DNA of 64,000 nucleotides. It comes from Deltaproteobacteria bacterium (GTDB lineage: Bacteria > Acidobacteriota > Thermoanaerobaculia > Multivoradales > JAHZIX01). The position numbers were made by a program, and so were the translations under genes. The notes below the pieces were generated by a model. That model had not been told where the DNA came from and made no database searches. It worked only from the letters and a program-made list of their open reading frames with translations. Below, one piece after another: positions 34,076 to 42,966 of the stretch. The stretch covers positions 372,001 to 436,000 of the forward strand of contig JAHZIX010000017.1 of assembly GCA_022601195.1 (NCBI GenBank), in the 5' to 3' direction. How positions within the stretch are numbered: position 1 is the first letter of the stretch; every line of letters begins with the position of its first letter.

Positions 34076-35215
34076 CTATTCTTGCGCTGCCACTAAGAAT
34101 CTTCGGATCTCCTGGCCAACCTCGGCGGGCTGGTCTAAGTGAGGAAAATGTCCTGCGCTCTGGATCACCCTAAGTACGGACCCTTGAATCCGCTTTTCAT
34201 AACCCAAGGCGACCTCGAAGGGCACCACGTTGTCGTGCCTCCCCCACAGAATCAGGGTCGGGCTTCGAATACCAGCTAGCGACTCATTGAGAACCAAATC
34301 GTCGCCAGCCTTGATTGCGTCGGAAATGGACCGGATGAAGGAGAGGCTGTCATTCAGCTGGCCCGTGAGGTGATCGACCATGGGCCCAGGTAGGGGTTGA
34401 GGTGTGTGAACGAACCGACTCAAATGGGTGAAGTACTGCTCCCGGCTCTCCACCCTTTCCTCGAACCCGGGGTAGCTGAGCCCAGAGTCGCTCAGCATTT
34501 TAGGATTCAGCCTTCTTGAGTTCAGCCTCGGAGTGCTCAGCCTGGGAGCGCTCTGGCCAGGGGTGTCTAACTCGGCAGTTTCAAGTCCGGTTGCGTCTAA
34601 TCCGGATGAGGATTCCTGTTCCTCGAGCAGCAGCCCTGGAGGATTGAGTAGCATCAAGCGCTCCACATCCTCAGGATAGCGGGCAGCATAGGCAGCTGAG
34701 AGGTGCCCTCCCAACGAGCTTCCCCCTAGGTGAAAAGTGTCGAGCCCTAGGGCTTCTACAAAGAATTTCAGGAACTCCACCTGACCCCGGATGCTGTAGT
34801 CGAGGTGAGAGTCCCGAGCGTTCGACCCATGGCCCGGAAGGTCCGGAAGGTAGACGCTGTAGCGATCTGTCAAGAGGGCTGCAGAGCGGACGAAGGAGTT
34901 CTTTTCGTCGCCTAGGCCGTGCAGCAGGAGGAGGGGCGGCCCCGCCTTGGGCACCTCTGACTGGTAATAGCTCACTGTGTAGGCCCCACCCGGGGAGCTT
35001 CCGGCCCAGCCCCCCCTCTCACCCAGGACCTGATCGCCCACTCGGGATGATGGGTCTAGGACCAGCTTCTTTGCTTCCAACCCAGCCACAGCCGCACCCC
35101 GGGCTTGGAGAAAAGCGTAGGCAGCGGATGGAAAGCCGAATACGAAGACCAAGCTGGCCACCGCCATCCCCAGCAAGCAGAGTCCACCTCCCATCAGAAT
35201 TCTCTTTACAACCAT
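34076..35215 (-). CDS. Secreted or membrane-anchored alpha/beta hydrolase with internal repeat insertion
   Basis: 379 residues from ATG 35215, which follows AAAGGGAG; the in-frame upstream extension is basic and unlikely. An N-terminal hydrophobic segment (GLCLLGMAVASLVFVFGFPSAAYAF) is a signal peptide or anchor. Hydrolase features: LLLLHGLGDEKNSF (oxyanion HG), nucleophile elbow GGSSLGGHLSAAY, acid region PTLILWGRHDNVVPF and catalytic His in SAGHFPHLDQP. The cap region carries nine degenerate 5-residue repeats (LDATG, LETAE, LDTPG, QSAPR, LSTPR and so on) encoded by 15-nt units at 34466-34600. The substrate is unknown. Confidence 0.85.
   Translation of the reverse strand: MVVKRILMGGGLCLLGMAVASLVFVFGFPSAAYAFLQARGAAVAGLEAKKLVLDPSSRVGDQVLGERGGWAGSSPGGAYTVSYYQSEVPKAGPPLLLLHGLGDEKNSFVRSAALLTDRYSVYLPDLPGHGSNARDSHLDYSIRGQVEFLKFFVEALGLDTFHLGGSSLGGHLSAAYAARYPEDVERLMLLNPPGLLLEEQESSSGLDATGLETAELDTPGQSAPRLSTPRLNSRRLNPKMLSDSGLSYPGFEERVESREQYFTHLSRFVHTPQPLPGPMVDHLTGQLNDSLSFIRSISDAIKAGDDLVLNESLAGIRSPTLILWGRHDNVVPFEVALGYEKRIQGSVLRVIQSAGHFPHLDQPAEVGQEIRRFLVAAQE
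34466..34600 (-). repeat. Nine 15-nt in-frame repeat units inside hydrolase gene
   Basis: Nine consecutive 15-nt units, typified by CTGAGCACTCCGAGG, encode L-S/N/D/E-x-x-x pentapeptides. Several adjacent units differ by only a few bases, which points to slippage or unequal exchange. They sit just after the NPPG strand, where hydrolase cap domains vary. Confidence 0.75.
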
Positions 35216-35489
35216 CTCGGAGTCTCCCTTTCTCTGCCTATTGATCTCAGAACACGGCGCTTTTGTCGACCTTCTTCTGAACCTGCCCAAGGGATTGCCG
35301 CGATAGGAGCATTCCCAACTCTGGATGGTCGATGACTTCCAACTTTGTCCTCGGGAGAAATTTCATGACCCTTTTTTCGCCAGTTCCGGCGTACAAGGGT
35401 GACGGCTCGCATCCGGCGGGAGTCAACTGTCGCTGAAAGGCGACTCATCTTTTTTTCTGGTGGCCCACCAATAGGGCCGAGGAGGATTT

Positions 35490-35990
35490 ATGTCGAAATC
35501 ATCTATTCCGGTGCTGTTTTCCATCTTTGGAGTCATCGCCTTTGCTGCGCTGATGGTGCCTTCCGCGTCGGGAGACATCACCAGCACCAGGGGGCTTCCC
35601 GTAGACGGAGAGATTTCCGGAGTGATCTCGGAAACCCATATGGACGAGTCCGGTCTCTCCGAGGTCTACATCGAGAGCGATGACGAGGAACTGGGCACTC
35701 TGGTCCTGACCAATGGTGATCCGGCTATGGGGGCCAACGATCTCGAGCAATTTGGCGCTGTGCTGGAATCCGGCGTGAGCTGTGGGGGCCACGTAGTCCT
35801 TCAGGCGATGAATGGCAACCTCATCGGAGCCTCCTTCTCGAGATCTTCGAAAGTCATTTGTTGCGATGCTTCCCGCAACCGTTGTTTTAAGGCCTCGGCC
35901 CGGAGCTGCGCTACGAAGGGAACTCCAACCGATCCGACAGACGGGAACGCTTGGACCTCTATGAAAGACTGCGAAGATAACTGCAAGTAG
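35490..35990 (+). CDS. Small secreted Cys-rich protein, unknown
   Basis: 166 residues with a Sec signal (SIPVLFSIFGVIAFAALMVPSASG). The mature part is acidic and beta-like (residues 30-120). It ends in a Cys-rich segment with eight cysteines (SCGG, VICCDASRNRC, SCATKG, DCEDNCK), which probably form disulfides outside the cytoplasm. GAGGA lies upstream of ATG 35490. No family is recognised. It is alone on its strand, divergent from the hydrolase gene. Confidence 0.7.
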   Translation: MSKSSIPVLFSIFGVIAFAALMVPSASGDITSTRGLPVDGEISGVISETHMDESGLSEVYIESDDEELGTLVLTNGDPAMGANDLEQFGAVLESGVSCGGHVVLQAMNGNLIGASFSRSSKVICCDASRNRCFKASARSCATKGTPTDPTDGNAWTSMKDCEDNCK

Positions 35991-36641
35991 ACCCAAACCG
36001 ATTCCCTGGGGGGCTTCGACGGTCCTAACCCTAGGATTGTAGAGGCCTCCCCCCCTCGCCCCCTCGCCCCCTCGGTTCGACAGCCAAGGATCGCCTGCCT
36101 CCAGTGGGCAAAGACTCGACTTGCCGCCGCCACCCACAACCAGCTAACCCTGTCTACCAGGGACCTCCCTTTCCCCGCCCATTGGCCTCAGAACGAGGCT
36201 GTCCATCTTCTCAACCTTCCTGAGAAGCGTTTCTCGAGGTAAAGAATCCAAGCCCTAGCCGGCTTTTCGGAGGGCCGGAAGGCAGGAGGGAGCTCCCCTT
36301 CTTTCTATTTGTTCGGCAAGAGGTAAACGCGTCAGTGAGTTTCTGGCTCCTAGGAAGAGAACGTCCTGCTGAATCCACGAGAAAGGGGAGAGCAAAGGAG
36401 GAATGAACAATCGGTTGAGGTCATCGCCAGCATCCCTGATGGTGCCGATTTCCAGAAGGACCGCATCTCCTTCTTTCGTCGCTGACTGGCTCCAAAGGCC
36501 AATGGCGCAACGTTCTCTCTTCAAACTCCTGCAGGTCCGAGAAGATCCCTGGAGTTTGCATCGGGAGTCAGTAGAGGTTCTTTTCCCGTGACGGAAGCCG
36601 TTTCTTTTGGACTCATCCATCGATCGCAGGAGATCCTCAAC
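35991..36641. other. Gene-free interval with repeats (650 bp)
   Basis: The interval separates the Cys-rich protein from the YD-repeat gene. It contains an 8-bp tandem repeat (36051-36074) and a decayed copy of the sequence found upstream of the hydrolase gene (36165-36199 against 35224-35258). ORFs on either strand show no recognisable product. Confidence 0.5.
36051..36074 (+). repeat. Tandem repeat CCCCCTCG x 3
   Basis: Three exact copies of an 8-mer, non-coding. No further function is visible. Confidence 0.8.
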
Positions 36642-39600
36642 ATGATTCGAAGACCGATCCCCTTTGTTGTCCTACTCCTCGCCCTCAGCTTTTCTTCCCA
36701 GGTACTGGCACAATTGGTTTGCCCCTCTCCGCACCTACCTGGAGACCCGACTACCTATTCGGGAAACGGAGGAGCAGCCCAGAACGTCTCCAACTGCAAC
36801 GGTTTCGAATGCGCGACTCCCATCCTTCAAGGAGGGCCCTTTTTCCACCTGGAAGGGGGCTGTGACCCCAATGTGAGCGCCTGCGACCTGACGGTGGAAA
36901 TTCAGCTGGAGTTTCCCGGAAACTCCCTCAACCCAACCGGACTCCACTCGCGTGTCTTTTGGTTTACCGACCAGTTCTCCGCTCCCAACTCCACTGGAGG
37001 CTGTTTCCCTCTGCCGCCCCCATTGGGCAATAACTGTAACTTCGCAGCCTCTTGCGGCTTGGAAGGCCAGGAGCTGGTGCAGGAGAGAGGGAACTACTTT
37101 CTCGATGTTGGCGCGGTGAGCTGCGCCGAGTTGACGGACGGCGCCCCCTCTACCAATCCCCTACTCCAGCCCTACGTGGTAGCCGGCATCTCGTGCAATT
37201 TTCGCTCCGCCCAGCACTGCGTGCGGCGCCTCAATATTCCCGTCGACCTGACGGAACAGGTTCTGGCCCAAGAGCTAGGCTGCAAAGAGCCTCCTCCGGA
37301 TGATTGCAACACGGATGCAAACTGCCAGACCTGTCTCCTTGCCGGCGGTTCCGGCGGCGCTGGTGCTTCCGGCGGCGGTGGCGGTGGCAGCTGGGGGGGC
37401 GGTCCCCAAGGAGAGAGCGGCCCCGGAGCCCAGCTCCGCCATCGAGCCGGCGGGGTTGGCGGCGACGGCTTCCCCGGTACCTCCGCCTGGCGCACGGAGC
37501 TGGGCCTATACTGGAGCCATGACTACGCCAAGCGGATCGTCCAGGATCCCGATGACTCCCGCGTCTGGCTACTGACCCAAGGAGGGAGCTTCCGACGCTT
37601 CACAAATCTGGTCGGTGGGGTCTATCAAACCGCGTCCCCAACGGACGAATACCGCACCCTCACCCGCACCGCCTCCGGCTGGGAGCTCACCGAGCTCGAT
37701 GGCAGGGTGCATGCTTTCGATGCTCTGGGCCGTTGGGCCTCCACTACCGACCGTTTTGACAATGAGAAGGTGGCGATCTACAACGGCGCGAATCAGCTGG
37801 AAACGGTGACCTTCCCGGACCACCGCATCGAGACTTTCGACTACCGCGCGGATGGCAAGCTAGTCTCGATTACCGAGGTCGGAACGGATTCCTCCACCAG
37901 CCGCACCTGGACCTACACTTGGACCCTCGACGAGCTCGACCGTATCGATCGTCCGGACGGCACGGCCCTGGAGTTCTTCTACCAAGACGCAGCGTTTCCG
38001 GGATATCTCACCCGGGTCGAGAAGGTCGGCACTCTCGGGGGACGACGAGTCGAAGCTGCCTGGGAATATGACCCCCTGGGCAATGCGGTGGCCATCTGGC
38101 GCGGCGACGCCGTCAAAACCGGCCCTGCTGCCATAGATCTGTGGGAGCTATCCTTCGACGATACCTCGCTCCCCTCCTTGACCACCGTCACGGATCCCCT
38201 GGGGGCCACCTCCACTTACACCTTGGAGAGGGACGAGAATAGCCGTAAGCCAAAGCTGACCGCCCTATCCGGCGCCTGCCCAGCCTGCTCCGCCGGCCCC
38301 AATACTCAGTTCGCCTACAACGATCCAAACCATCCCCTTCGGCCCACCCTCGAGACCGATGCCAAGAACCACAGTACGGAGATGACCTACGACGCTTTCG
38401 GCCAGCTCCTCACTCGAACGGAAGCCATGGGAGAGACGGAGGAACGAACGACCACTTGGACGTATCACCCTACCTTTCCGGCCCTAGTTACCGAGATGCA
38501 GCAACCTTCCACTGCCGGAGGAACCTCCACCCGGGTGACCACCTTCACCTACAACTCCTCCGGTGCCCTAACCGAGCGCCTAGAGGAAGGGGTGGAGATG
38601 CCCGGGGGAGCCTATGCCTATGCAACAGCTTTCACCCCCAGCCCGGAGGGCTTGAACCTGGTGGTCGATCCACCCGGCTACAACGGAACAGACCAGACCA
38701 CCTTCACCTACGATTTGGTCCAGGGAAGTCTCCTGGTAGCCACCCGAACGGATCCCCTAATAGGATCAACAGCCTTTGAGTACGACGCTCTGAATCGGCG
38801 GACGAAGGTCATAGACCCAAACCTCGTCGAAACGGAGACGGCCTACGATCTTCTCGACCGAGTCATTACGATCACCCAGCGGGGAGCTATCCCAGCCGAC
38901 AATCTCGTCACCACCCACAGTTACAACGAATTCGGGGACCTCTTCCGAACCCAGCTGCCAGAGGGGAATTTGATCGAGTACGTCTACGATGCCTCCGGAC
39001 GGCTCACTTCTGTGGAGAGGAAGGCCAACGCGGCGACTCCCGGCGAGCGAACGGTCTATGTCTTAGACACCATCGGTAACCGAACTCGAGAAGAGCTCCA
39101 ACGCTGGAACGGTGGGAGCTTCGAAACCCGCTCGTCCACCGACTTTGAATACCAAAACCGCTGCCAACTCCAAGCAGTGGCTTTCCCCGATGGCACGAAG
39201 ACCGAGTATGCCTACGATTGTGAAGGCAATCTCGAGCGGGTCTGGGACGCCAACCATCCTTCCGCCGGGCAAACGGAGATCCCTACGACTCAATACACCT
39301 ACGATGCTCTGGACCGCCTAACCCAGGCCTCCCAGCGCTGGGGCGGCAGCGGTGGGGGCTTCGCCACAACCCTCTACGGCTATGATGTCCAGGACCACCT
39401 GACCTCGGTCACAGACCCGGAGCTCAATCTCACCACCTACGCCTACAGCGACCGCAATCTGCTCACCAGCGAGACCTCTCCGGTCTCCGGTGTCACCAAC
39501 CACCTGTATAACGAGCATGGGGAGCTGACCCAGAGCACGGATGCCCGGGGGGTTGTCACGACCCGCACGATAGACGAGTTGAACCGAGTTACCTCGATCA

Positions 39601-41567
39601 ACTACGGAAGCAATCCGAACCTCACCACCCAGCACACCTACGACGACCCGCAACAAGCCTTTTCAAAAGGCCGACTGACCAGGATCAAACGAGGCGGTGT
39701 TTTCATCGACTACAGCTACGACCGTTTCGGGCGACTGATCCAGGATGGAGCCCTCGCCTTCACTTACGATAAGAATGGCAATCGCTTGAACCTCGACTAC
39801 CCTGGAGGTTTGAAGGCTGTCTACACCTTCGACTTCGCGGATCGTCCGGAATCTCTCACGGTCCAGCGCACGGGATTCCCCAACCAGGTAGTGGCCTCCG
39901 GTGGAATCTATGAACCCAACGGCCCCCTGAAGGAAGTCTTGCTTGGCAACGGCCGAACGGAAACCCGGGGTTTCGACGCTCGCTACTTCCCCACCGACCT
40001 CCAGGTTGGCGGTGCCTCGACGATCCTTGATTGGACTTACACCACGGATTCCATGGGCAATATCTCCATGATGACGGACAGCCTCGACCCTGCCCAGACC
40101 CGAGCCTACGCTTACCAGGATTTCCAGTATTTCCTGACCTCGGGAGTCGGCCCCTGGGGCACTCTGGGATGGACCTACGACAAGATCGGCAACCGACTCT
40201 CCGAGACTCGGGACGGCTCGACGGACATCTATTCCTACGTCCTCAACGGCGGTGGTGGGCGGACAGCCTTGTTGGACACGGTGCAGATTCCTGGCGTAGG
40301 CACTCGAACGTATCAATACGATAATGCCGGCAACCAGACGGGAGAAATCGACCCACAGCAAGGGACTCTAACGTTGACCTACGACGAAGCCGGCCGGCTG
40401 TCGAGCCTGCCCAGCAACCCAGGCTCGACCAGCGGCTCCGGTGGCCCCATGGGAGGAGGCCCGGGCCCGATGAGCGGAGGCCCAGGAGGCGGAGGAATCG
40501 TCCTTTCTGCACCTCGGGTGGAGCTCACCTATGACGGTCGAAGCTTTCTCAGCTCGGCCCTCGTCCCTTCGACCCACTTGCCGCAGCCCCAAGACGGTGT
40601 AGAGGCAACCTACACCTCCAACGGTCTCTTTCTGCAAAGACGGGACATCCTCGCCACGGACCCCGCCCTTTCCGTGAAGGACCAAGCTGTCCTCTACTTC
40701 GCAGGTCGTCCCATAGCGATTTTCGAACGGAATCCCTTTGCCATCGCGGATCCGGGCACCCTGATCTACCTAACGACGGACCATCTTGGAACGCCGGTCT
40801 TGGCGACAAACTCGGCGGGTCAGGAAATCTGGTCCGGAGGCTTCGAGCCCTTTGGCCAAGATTTTGCGGGCGCCGAGGCCGCTGGCATCTTCCTGCGCTT
40901 CCCAGGCCAGTGGAATAGTGACACCTGGCTGCAAACCAGCCCAGAGGGAGGGATCTACTACAACGTGCATCGTTGGTATGCGCCTGGTTCGGGGAGATAT
41001 TCGAAGGTGGACCCGTTGGGACTTGAAGGAGATATCAACCCATTCGCCTATGCAGCTTCGAATGGCATTGTCTTCAGTGATCCCCTTGGGCTGAAGGCTC
41101 GACTCTGTTGTAAATCGATTGGGCAAGGCAGGGGAAGGAGCGGATTCCTCGGCACCATCGCCGAATTCGTACTGAAGATTGGCTCTCACTGTTATGTTGA
41201 GAAGGAAGAGGGAGGGAAGAGAACAACCTGGGGACTACATCATGTTCGAGGTGGTTACCTTACCTTCGGAGACGGTAGAGTTCGGAGAAATGCTCCGTTC
41301 GATTTTGCAGGCGATGCAGGCGAGTGCGGTGAATGGAACGAATCTTGCGCCGTCGATCAATGTGTAGACCGAACCGCAAGAAGCTATCCGGGTGGAACCA
41401 ATGGAGTGAGTCTGTACAACTTCCTGACTGGACCAAACAGCAATACATTCGCTCGAAACCAGAGTGATAAATGTAACCTCTCGCCTCCGCCGGTTGCAGG
41501 ATCATGGCGTACACCCGGCTGGAACAGCCCACCAACGTCTGCGCGAAGAAGGATTGGCCTCAGATGA
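36642..41567 (+). CDS. Secreted YD-repeat / RHS core protein with variable C-terminal domain
   Basis: 1641 residues from ATG 36642, fixed by AGGAG 8 nt upstream and a Sec signal (PFVVLLLALSFSSQVLAQ). Order: Cys-rich N-terminal domain (to ~240), Gly-rich linker, about twenty YD repeats (for example FEYDALNRRTKVID, YDLLDRVITITQ), a second Gly/Pro-rich linker near residue 1270, then the RHS core ending YAASNGIVFSDPLGL (~1485). After it comes a distinct 155-residue tail with eight Cys and GPNSNTF. Base composition becomes AT-richer just past the core. RHS proteins encapsulate a toxic C-terminal domain. The tail's activity is not established. The stop overlaps the next gene (ATGA), a possible immunity protein. 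Confidence 0.88.
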   Translation: MIRRPIPFVVLLLALSFSSQVLAQLVCPSPHLPGDPTTYSGNGGAAQNVSNCNGFECATPILQGGPFFHLEGGCDPNVSACDLTVEIQLEFPGNSLNPTGLHSRVFWFTDQFSAPNSTGGCFPLPPPLGNNCNFAASCGLEGQELVQERGNYFLDVGAVSCAELTDGAPSTNPLLQPYVVAGISCNFRSAQHCVRRLNIPVDLTEQVLAQELGCKEPPPDDCNTDANCQTCLLAGGSGGAGASGGGGGGSWGGGPQGESGPGAQLRHRAGGVGGDGFPGTSAWRTELGLYWSHDYAKRIVQDPDDSRVWLLTQGGSFRRFTNLVGGVYQTASPTDEYRTLTRTASGWELTELDGRVHAFDALGRWASTTDRFDNEKVAIYNGANQLETVTFPDHRIETFDYRADGKLVSITEVGTDSSTSRTWTYTWTLDELDRIDRPDGTALEFFYQDAAFPGYLTRVEKVGTLGGRRVEAAWEYDPLGNAVAIWRGDAVKTGPAAIDLWELSFDDTSLPSLTTVTDPLGATSTYTLERDENSRKPKLTALSGACPACSAGPNTQFAYNDPNHPLRPTLETDAKNHSTEMTYDAFGQLLTRTEAMGETEERTTTWTYHPTFPALVTEMQQPSTAGGTSTRVTTFTYNSSGALTERLEEGVEMPGGAYAYATAFTPSPEGLNLVVDPPGYNGTDQTTFTYDLVQGSLLVATRTDPLIGSTAFEYDALNRRTKVIDPNLVETETAYDLLDRVITITQRGAIPADNLVTTHSYNEFGDLFRTQLPEGNLIEYVYDASGRLTSVERKANAATPGERTVYVLDTIGNRTREELQRWNGGSFETRSSTDFEYQNRCQLQAVAFPDGTKTEYAYDCEGNLERVWDANHPSAGQTEIPTTQYTYDALDRLTQASQRWGGSGGGFATTLYGYDVQDHLTSVTDPELNLTTYAYSDRNLLTSETSPVSGVTNHLYNEHGELTQSTDARGVVTTRTIDELNRVTSINYGSNPNLTTQHTYDDPQQAFSKGRLTRIKRGGVFIDYSYDRFGRLIQDGALAFTYDKNGNRLNLDYPGGLKAVYTFDFADRPESLTVQRTGFPNQVVASGGIYEPNGPLKEVLLGNGRTETRGFDARYFPTDLQVGGASTILDWTYTTDSMGNISMMTDSLDPAQTRAYAYQDFQYFLTSGVGPWGTLGWTYDKIGNRLSETRDGSTDIYSYVLNGGGGRTALLDTVQIPGVGTRTYQYDNAGNQTGEIDPQQGTLTLTYDEAGRLSSLPSNPGSTSGSGGPMGGGPGPMSGGPGGGGIVLSAPRVELTYDGRSFLSSALVPSTHLPQPQDGVEATYTSNGLFLQRRDILATDPALSVKDQAVLYFAGRPIAIFERNPFAIADPGTLIYLTTDHLGTPVLATNSAGQEIWSGGFEPFGQDFAGAEAAGIFLRFPGQWNSDTWLQTSPEGGIYYNVHRWYAPGSGRYSKVDPLGLEGDINPFAYAASNGIVFSDPLGLKARLCCKSIGQGRGRSGFLGTIAEFVLKIGSHCYVEKEEGGKRTTWGLHHVRGGYLTFGDGRVRRNAPFDFAGDAGECGEWNESCAVDQCVDRTARSYPGGTNGVSLYNFLTGPNSNTFARNQSDKCNLSPPPVAGSWRTPGWNSPPTSARRRIGLR

Positions 41568-42295
41568 GACTTCCACGACATATGGGTTTGGATTCAGAGG
41601 TGCATCGGTGCACCGAACAATCCTTGAATCGACTGTCTCTTCGATCCAAAGGCCTGAGCGCTTGGGTGATCGTGCTTCTGTTTCTCGGTGGATGCTCAGA
41701 TCACTGGGATGAAACGATGGATCTCGTTGGACAGTTCACCTGCGGCATGTCATCAGATGAAATTAAATCTCTAGTAACACCTAATCGCATGAGACGGATG
41801 GACGACGACACTGCTATCAGAAACTATGTGAGTAGTTTTTCCTTAGAGCGGGGTCCGACTGTAAGCCTGTTTTTCTCTCGGAATAGATTTTATGCGGTCA
41901 GGATTTCTGAGACCGTTGGGTTAACGAAGATCTTTGAGCATCCGCGGCAAAATCTCTGTTCAGGCGAAAAGACCATCCGAGTCACAGCCTATTCTAATAG
42001 CGATCATTGGGCTGAAGGCGCAGTCTTGCTGAACGACAAAGAAATCGACCGCTTGGAGAACTCCTCTCCGTTGTCCGGAGACCTAGAGCTTCCCCTAGGA
42101 AGCCATAAGCTGCATCTTGAAAAGGATGGAAAATCTTCAGCAGTGGCAAATCTGATCCTGACACCGATGAGCAGCCACATGACCGTCTTCTTTGGTGAAG
42201 GGCAGCCTTTTGTTGATAGTGACCCACCGGAGAAATGGAAAAATCCACGGAAAGTCCCTGACTTTGTAGCACTGAGACAGTCGACCCTAGAGTGA
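41564..42295 (+). CDS. Lipoprotein, candidate immunity partner of the RHS protein
   Basis: About 243 residues from ATG 41564, which overlaps the RHS stop. A hydrophobic stretch ends in a lipobox (AWVIVLLFLGGC, Cys44), preceded by an unusually long basic lead; ATG 41582 or a later TTG may be the true start. The mature part is polar with no family recognised. Its base composition is clearly AT-richer than the neighbours, as in the RHS 3' end, which suggests that the two were exchanged together. A role in protecting the envelope from the RHS tail is inferred only from the overlap and location. A terminator follows at 42385. Confidence 0.65.
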   Translation: MRLPRHMGLDSEVHRCTEQSLNRLSLRSKGLSAWVIVLLFLGGCSDHWDETMDLVGQFTCGMSSDEIKSLVTPNRMRRMDDDTAIRNYVSSFSLERGPTVSLFFSRNRFYAVRISETVGLTKIFEHPRQNLCSGEKTIRVTAYSNSDHWAEGAVLLNDKEIDRLENSSPLSGDLELPLGSHKLHLEKDGKSSAVANLILTPMSSHMTVFFGEGQPFVDSDPPEKWKNPRKVPDFVALRQSTLE

Positions 42296-42384
42296 TTTCT
42301 ATTCAGTTCTCAAGCTCTTGGAAACGGGAATGCGCTGCCCTTGGTCGTATTCCTTAGGGGCCGAAAGCCTGACAAGAGCGAAAG

Positions 42385-42414
42385 GAAAGAGCCCGGCTAC
42401 GTCCGGGCTCTTTC
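42385..42414 (+). terminator. Strong intrinsic terminator
   Basis: A perfect 12-bp stem (GAAAGAGCCCGG / CCGGGCTCTTTC) with a 6-nt loop and T residues in the descending arm. It ends the RHS-lipoprotein unit and insulates the BlaI promoter downstream. Confidence 0.88.
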
Positions 42415-42468
42415 TTCAGCTCCCTGCCTTTCTTCACTCCTCTTCCTGCTCCCTCTTTAGAGCACACC

Positions 42469-42513
42469 TTGACTACCAGCTACATCTGTAGCATTATCAG
42501 CTACAAACGTAGC
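42469..42513 (+). promoter_or_regulatory. BlaI-type promoter with two operators
   Basis: The -35 box TTGACT (42469-42474) and -10 box CATTAT (42492-42497) are 17 bp apart. Two 14-bp palindromes, GCTACATCTGTAGC (42479-42492) and GCTACAAACGTAGC (42500-42513), start 21 bp apart, two helical turns, so bound dimers lie on one DNA face. The first fills the -35/-10 spacer; the second covers the expected start site. TACA-N2-TGTA is the known BlaI/MecI operator core. Confidence 0.85.
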
Positions 42514-42525
42514 CAAAGGGAGATC

Positions 42526-42966
42526 ATGAAGCTCAGCGAAGCAGAATGGAAAGTCATGGGGATCATCTGGCAGCGTCAAGTGGCGACGGTGCGAGATGTC
42601 CTCGAAGATCTCCAGGCAGAAACCGGTTGGGCCTACTCCACCGTCAAGACCTTGCTAGCTCGCTTGGTCGACAAGGGAGCTCTGAAAGTGTCCAAACGAG
42701 CCAATGTCGGCCACTTCGAGGCTGTTGTCAGCCAACCGGAAGCCCGCCGCTCGGCCTTCCATTCCCTGTTGGATCGGGCTTTCGAAGGGACCTTCGGCTC
42801 CCTCATGCAACACCTGGTTGCGGACGAGAGGCTCTCGCCTCGCGACAAGGAGCAGCTTCGGGATCTACTCGAAGAGCTCGACCCGGCCGACGCGACCCGG
42901 CCCGACGATCCGGCTCCGGAGATGCCAAACAAGCTTGACGACTCTGGGAACTCCGAAGCATCATGA
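42526..42966 (+). CDS. BlaI/MecI-family transcriptional repressor
   Basis: 146 residues from ATG 42526 (AAGGGAG upstream). The winged helix-turn-helix is intact: LSEAEWKVMGIIWQRQVATVRDVLEDL, then WAYSTVKTLLARLVDKGALKVSK (recognition helix) and a C-terminal dimerisation part (AFHSLLDRAFEGTFGSLMQHL) before a Pro/Asp-rich tail. Family members repress their own operon and are inactivated by a partner M56 protease. The two operators directly upstream and the overlapping M56 gene (ATGA) fit that scheme. The regulated genes here are not a beta-lactamase but DUF1579 and SRPBCC proteins. Confidence 0.92.
   Translation: MKLSEAEWKVMGIIWQRQVATVRDVLEDLQAETGWAYSTVKTLLARLVDKGALKVSKRANVGHFEAVVSQPEARRSAFHSLLDRAFEGTFGSLMQHLVADERLSPRDKEQLRDLLEELDPADATRPDDPAPEMPNKLDDSGNSEAS

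Noticed and set aside
36051..36074. Possible CRISPR-like repeat
   Set aside because: The units are 8-bp direct tandem repeats with no spacers and no cas genes nearby.
36255..36620. 121-codon minus-strand ORF before the YD-repeat gene
   Set aside because: No ribosome binding site or recognised product, and it runs antisense into the region just before the YD-repeat start.
42469..42525. TTG-started N-terminal extension of the BlaI-like repressor
   Set aside because: The TTG is part of the -35 box and the extension would be encoded by the promoter and operators. ATG 42526 has its own ribosome binding site.
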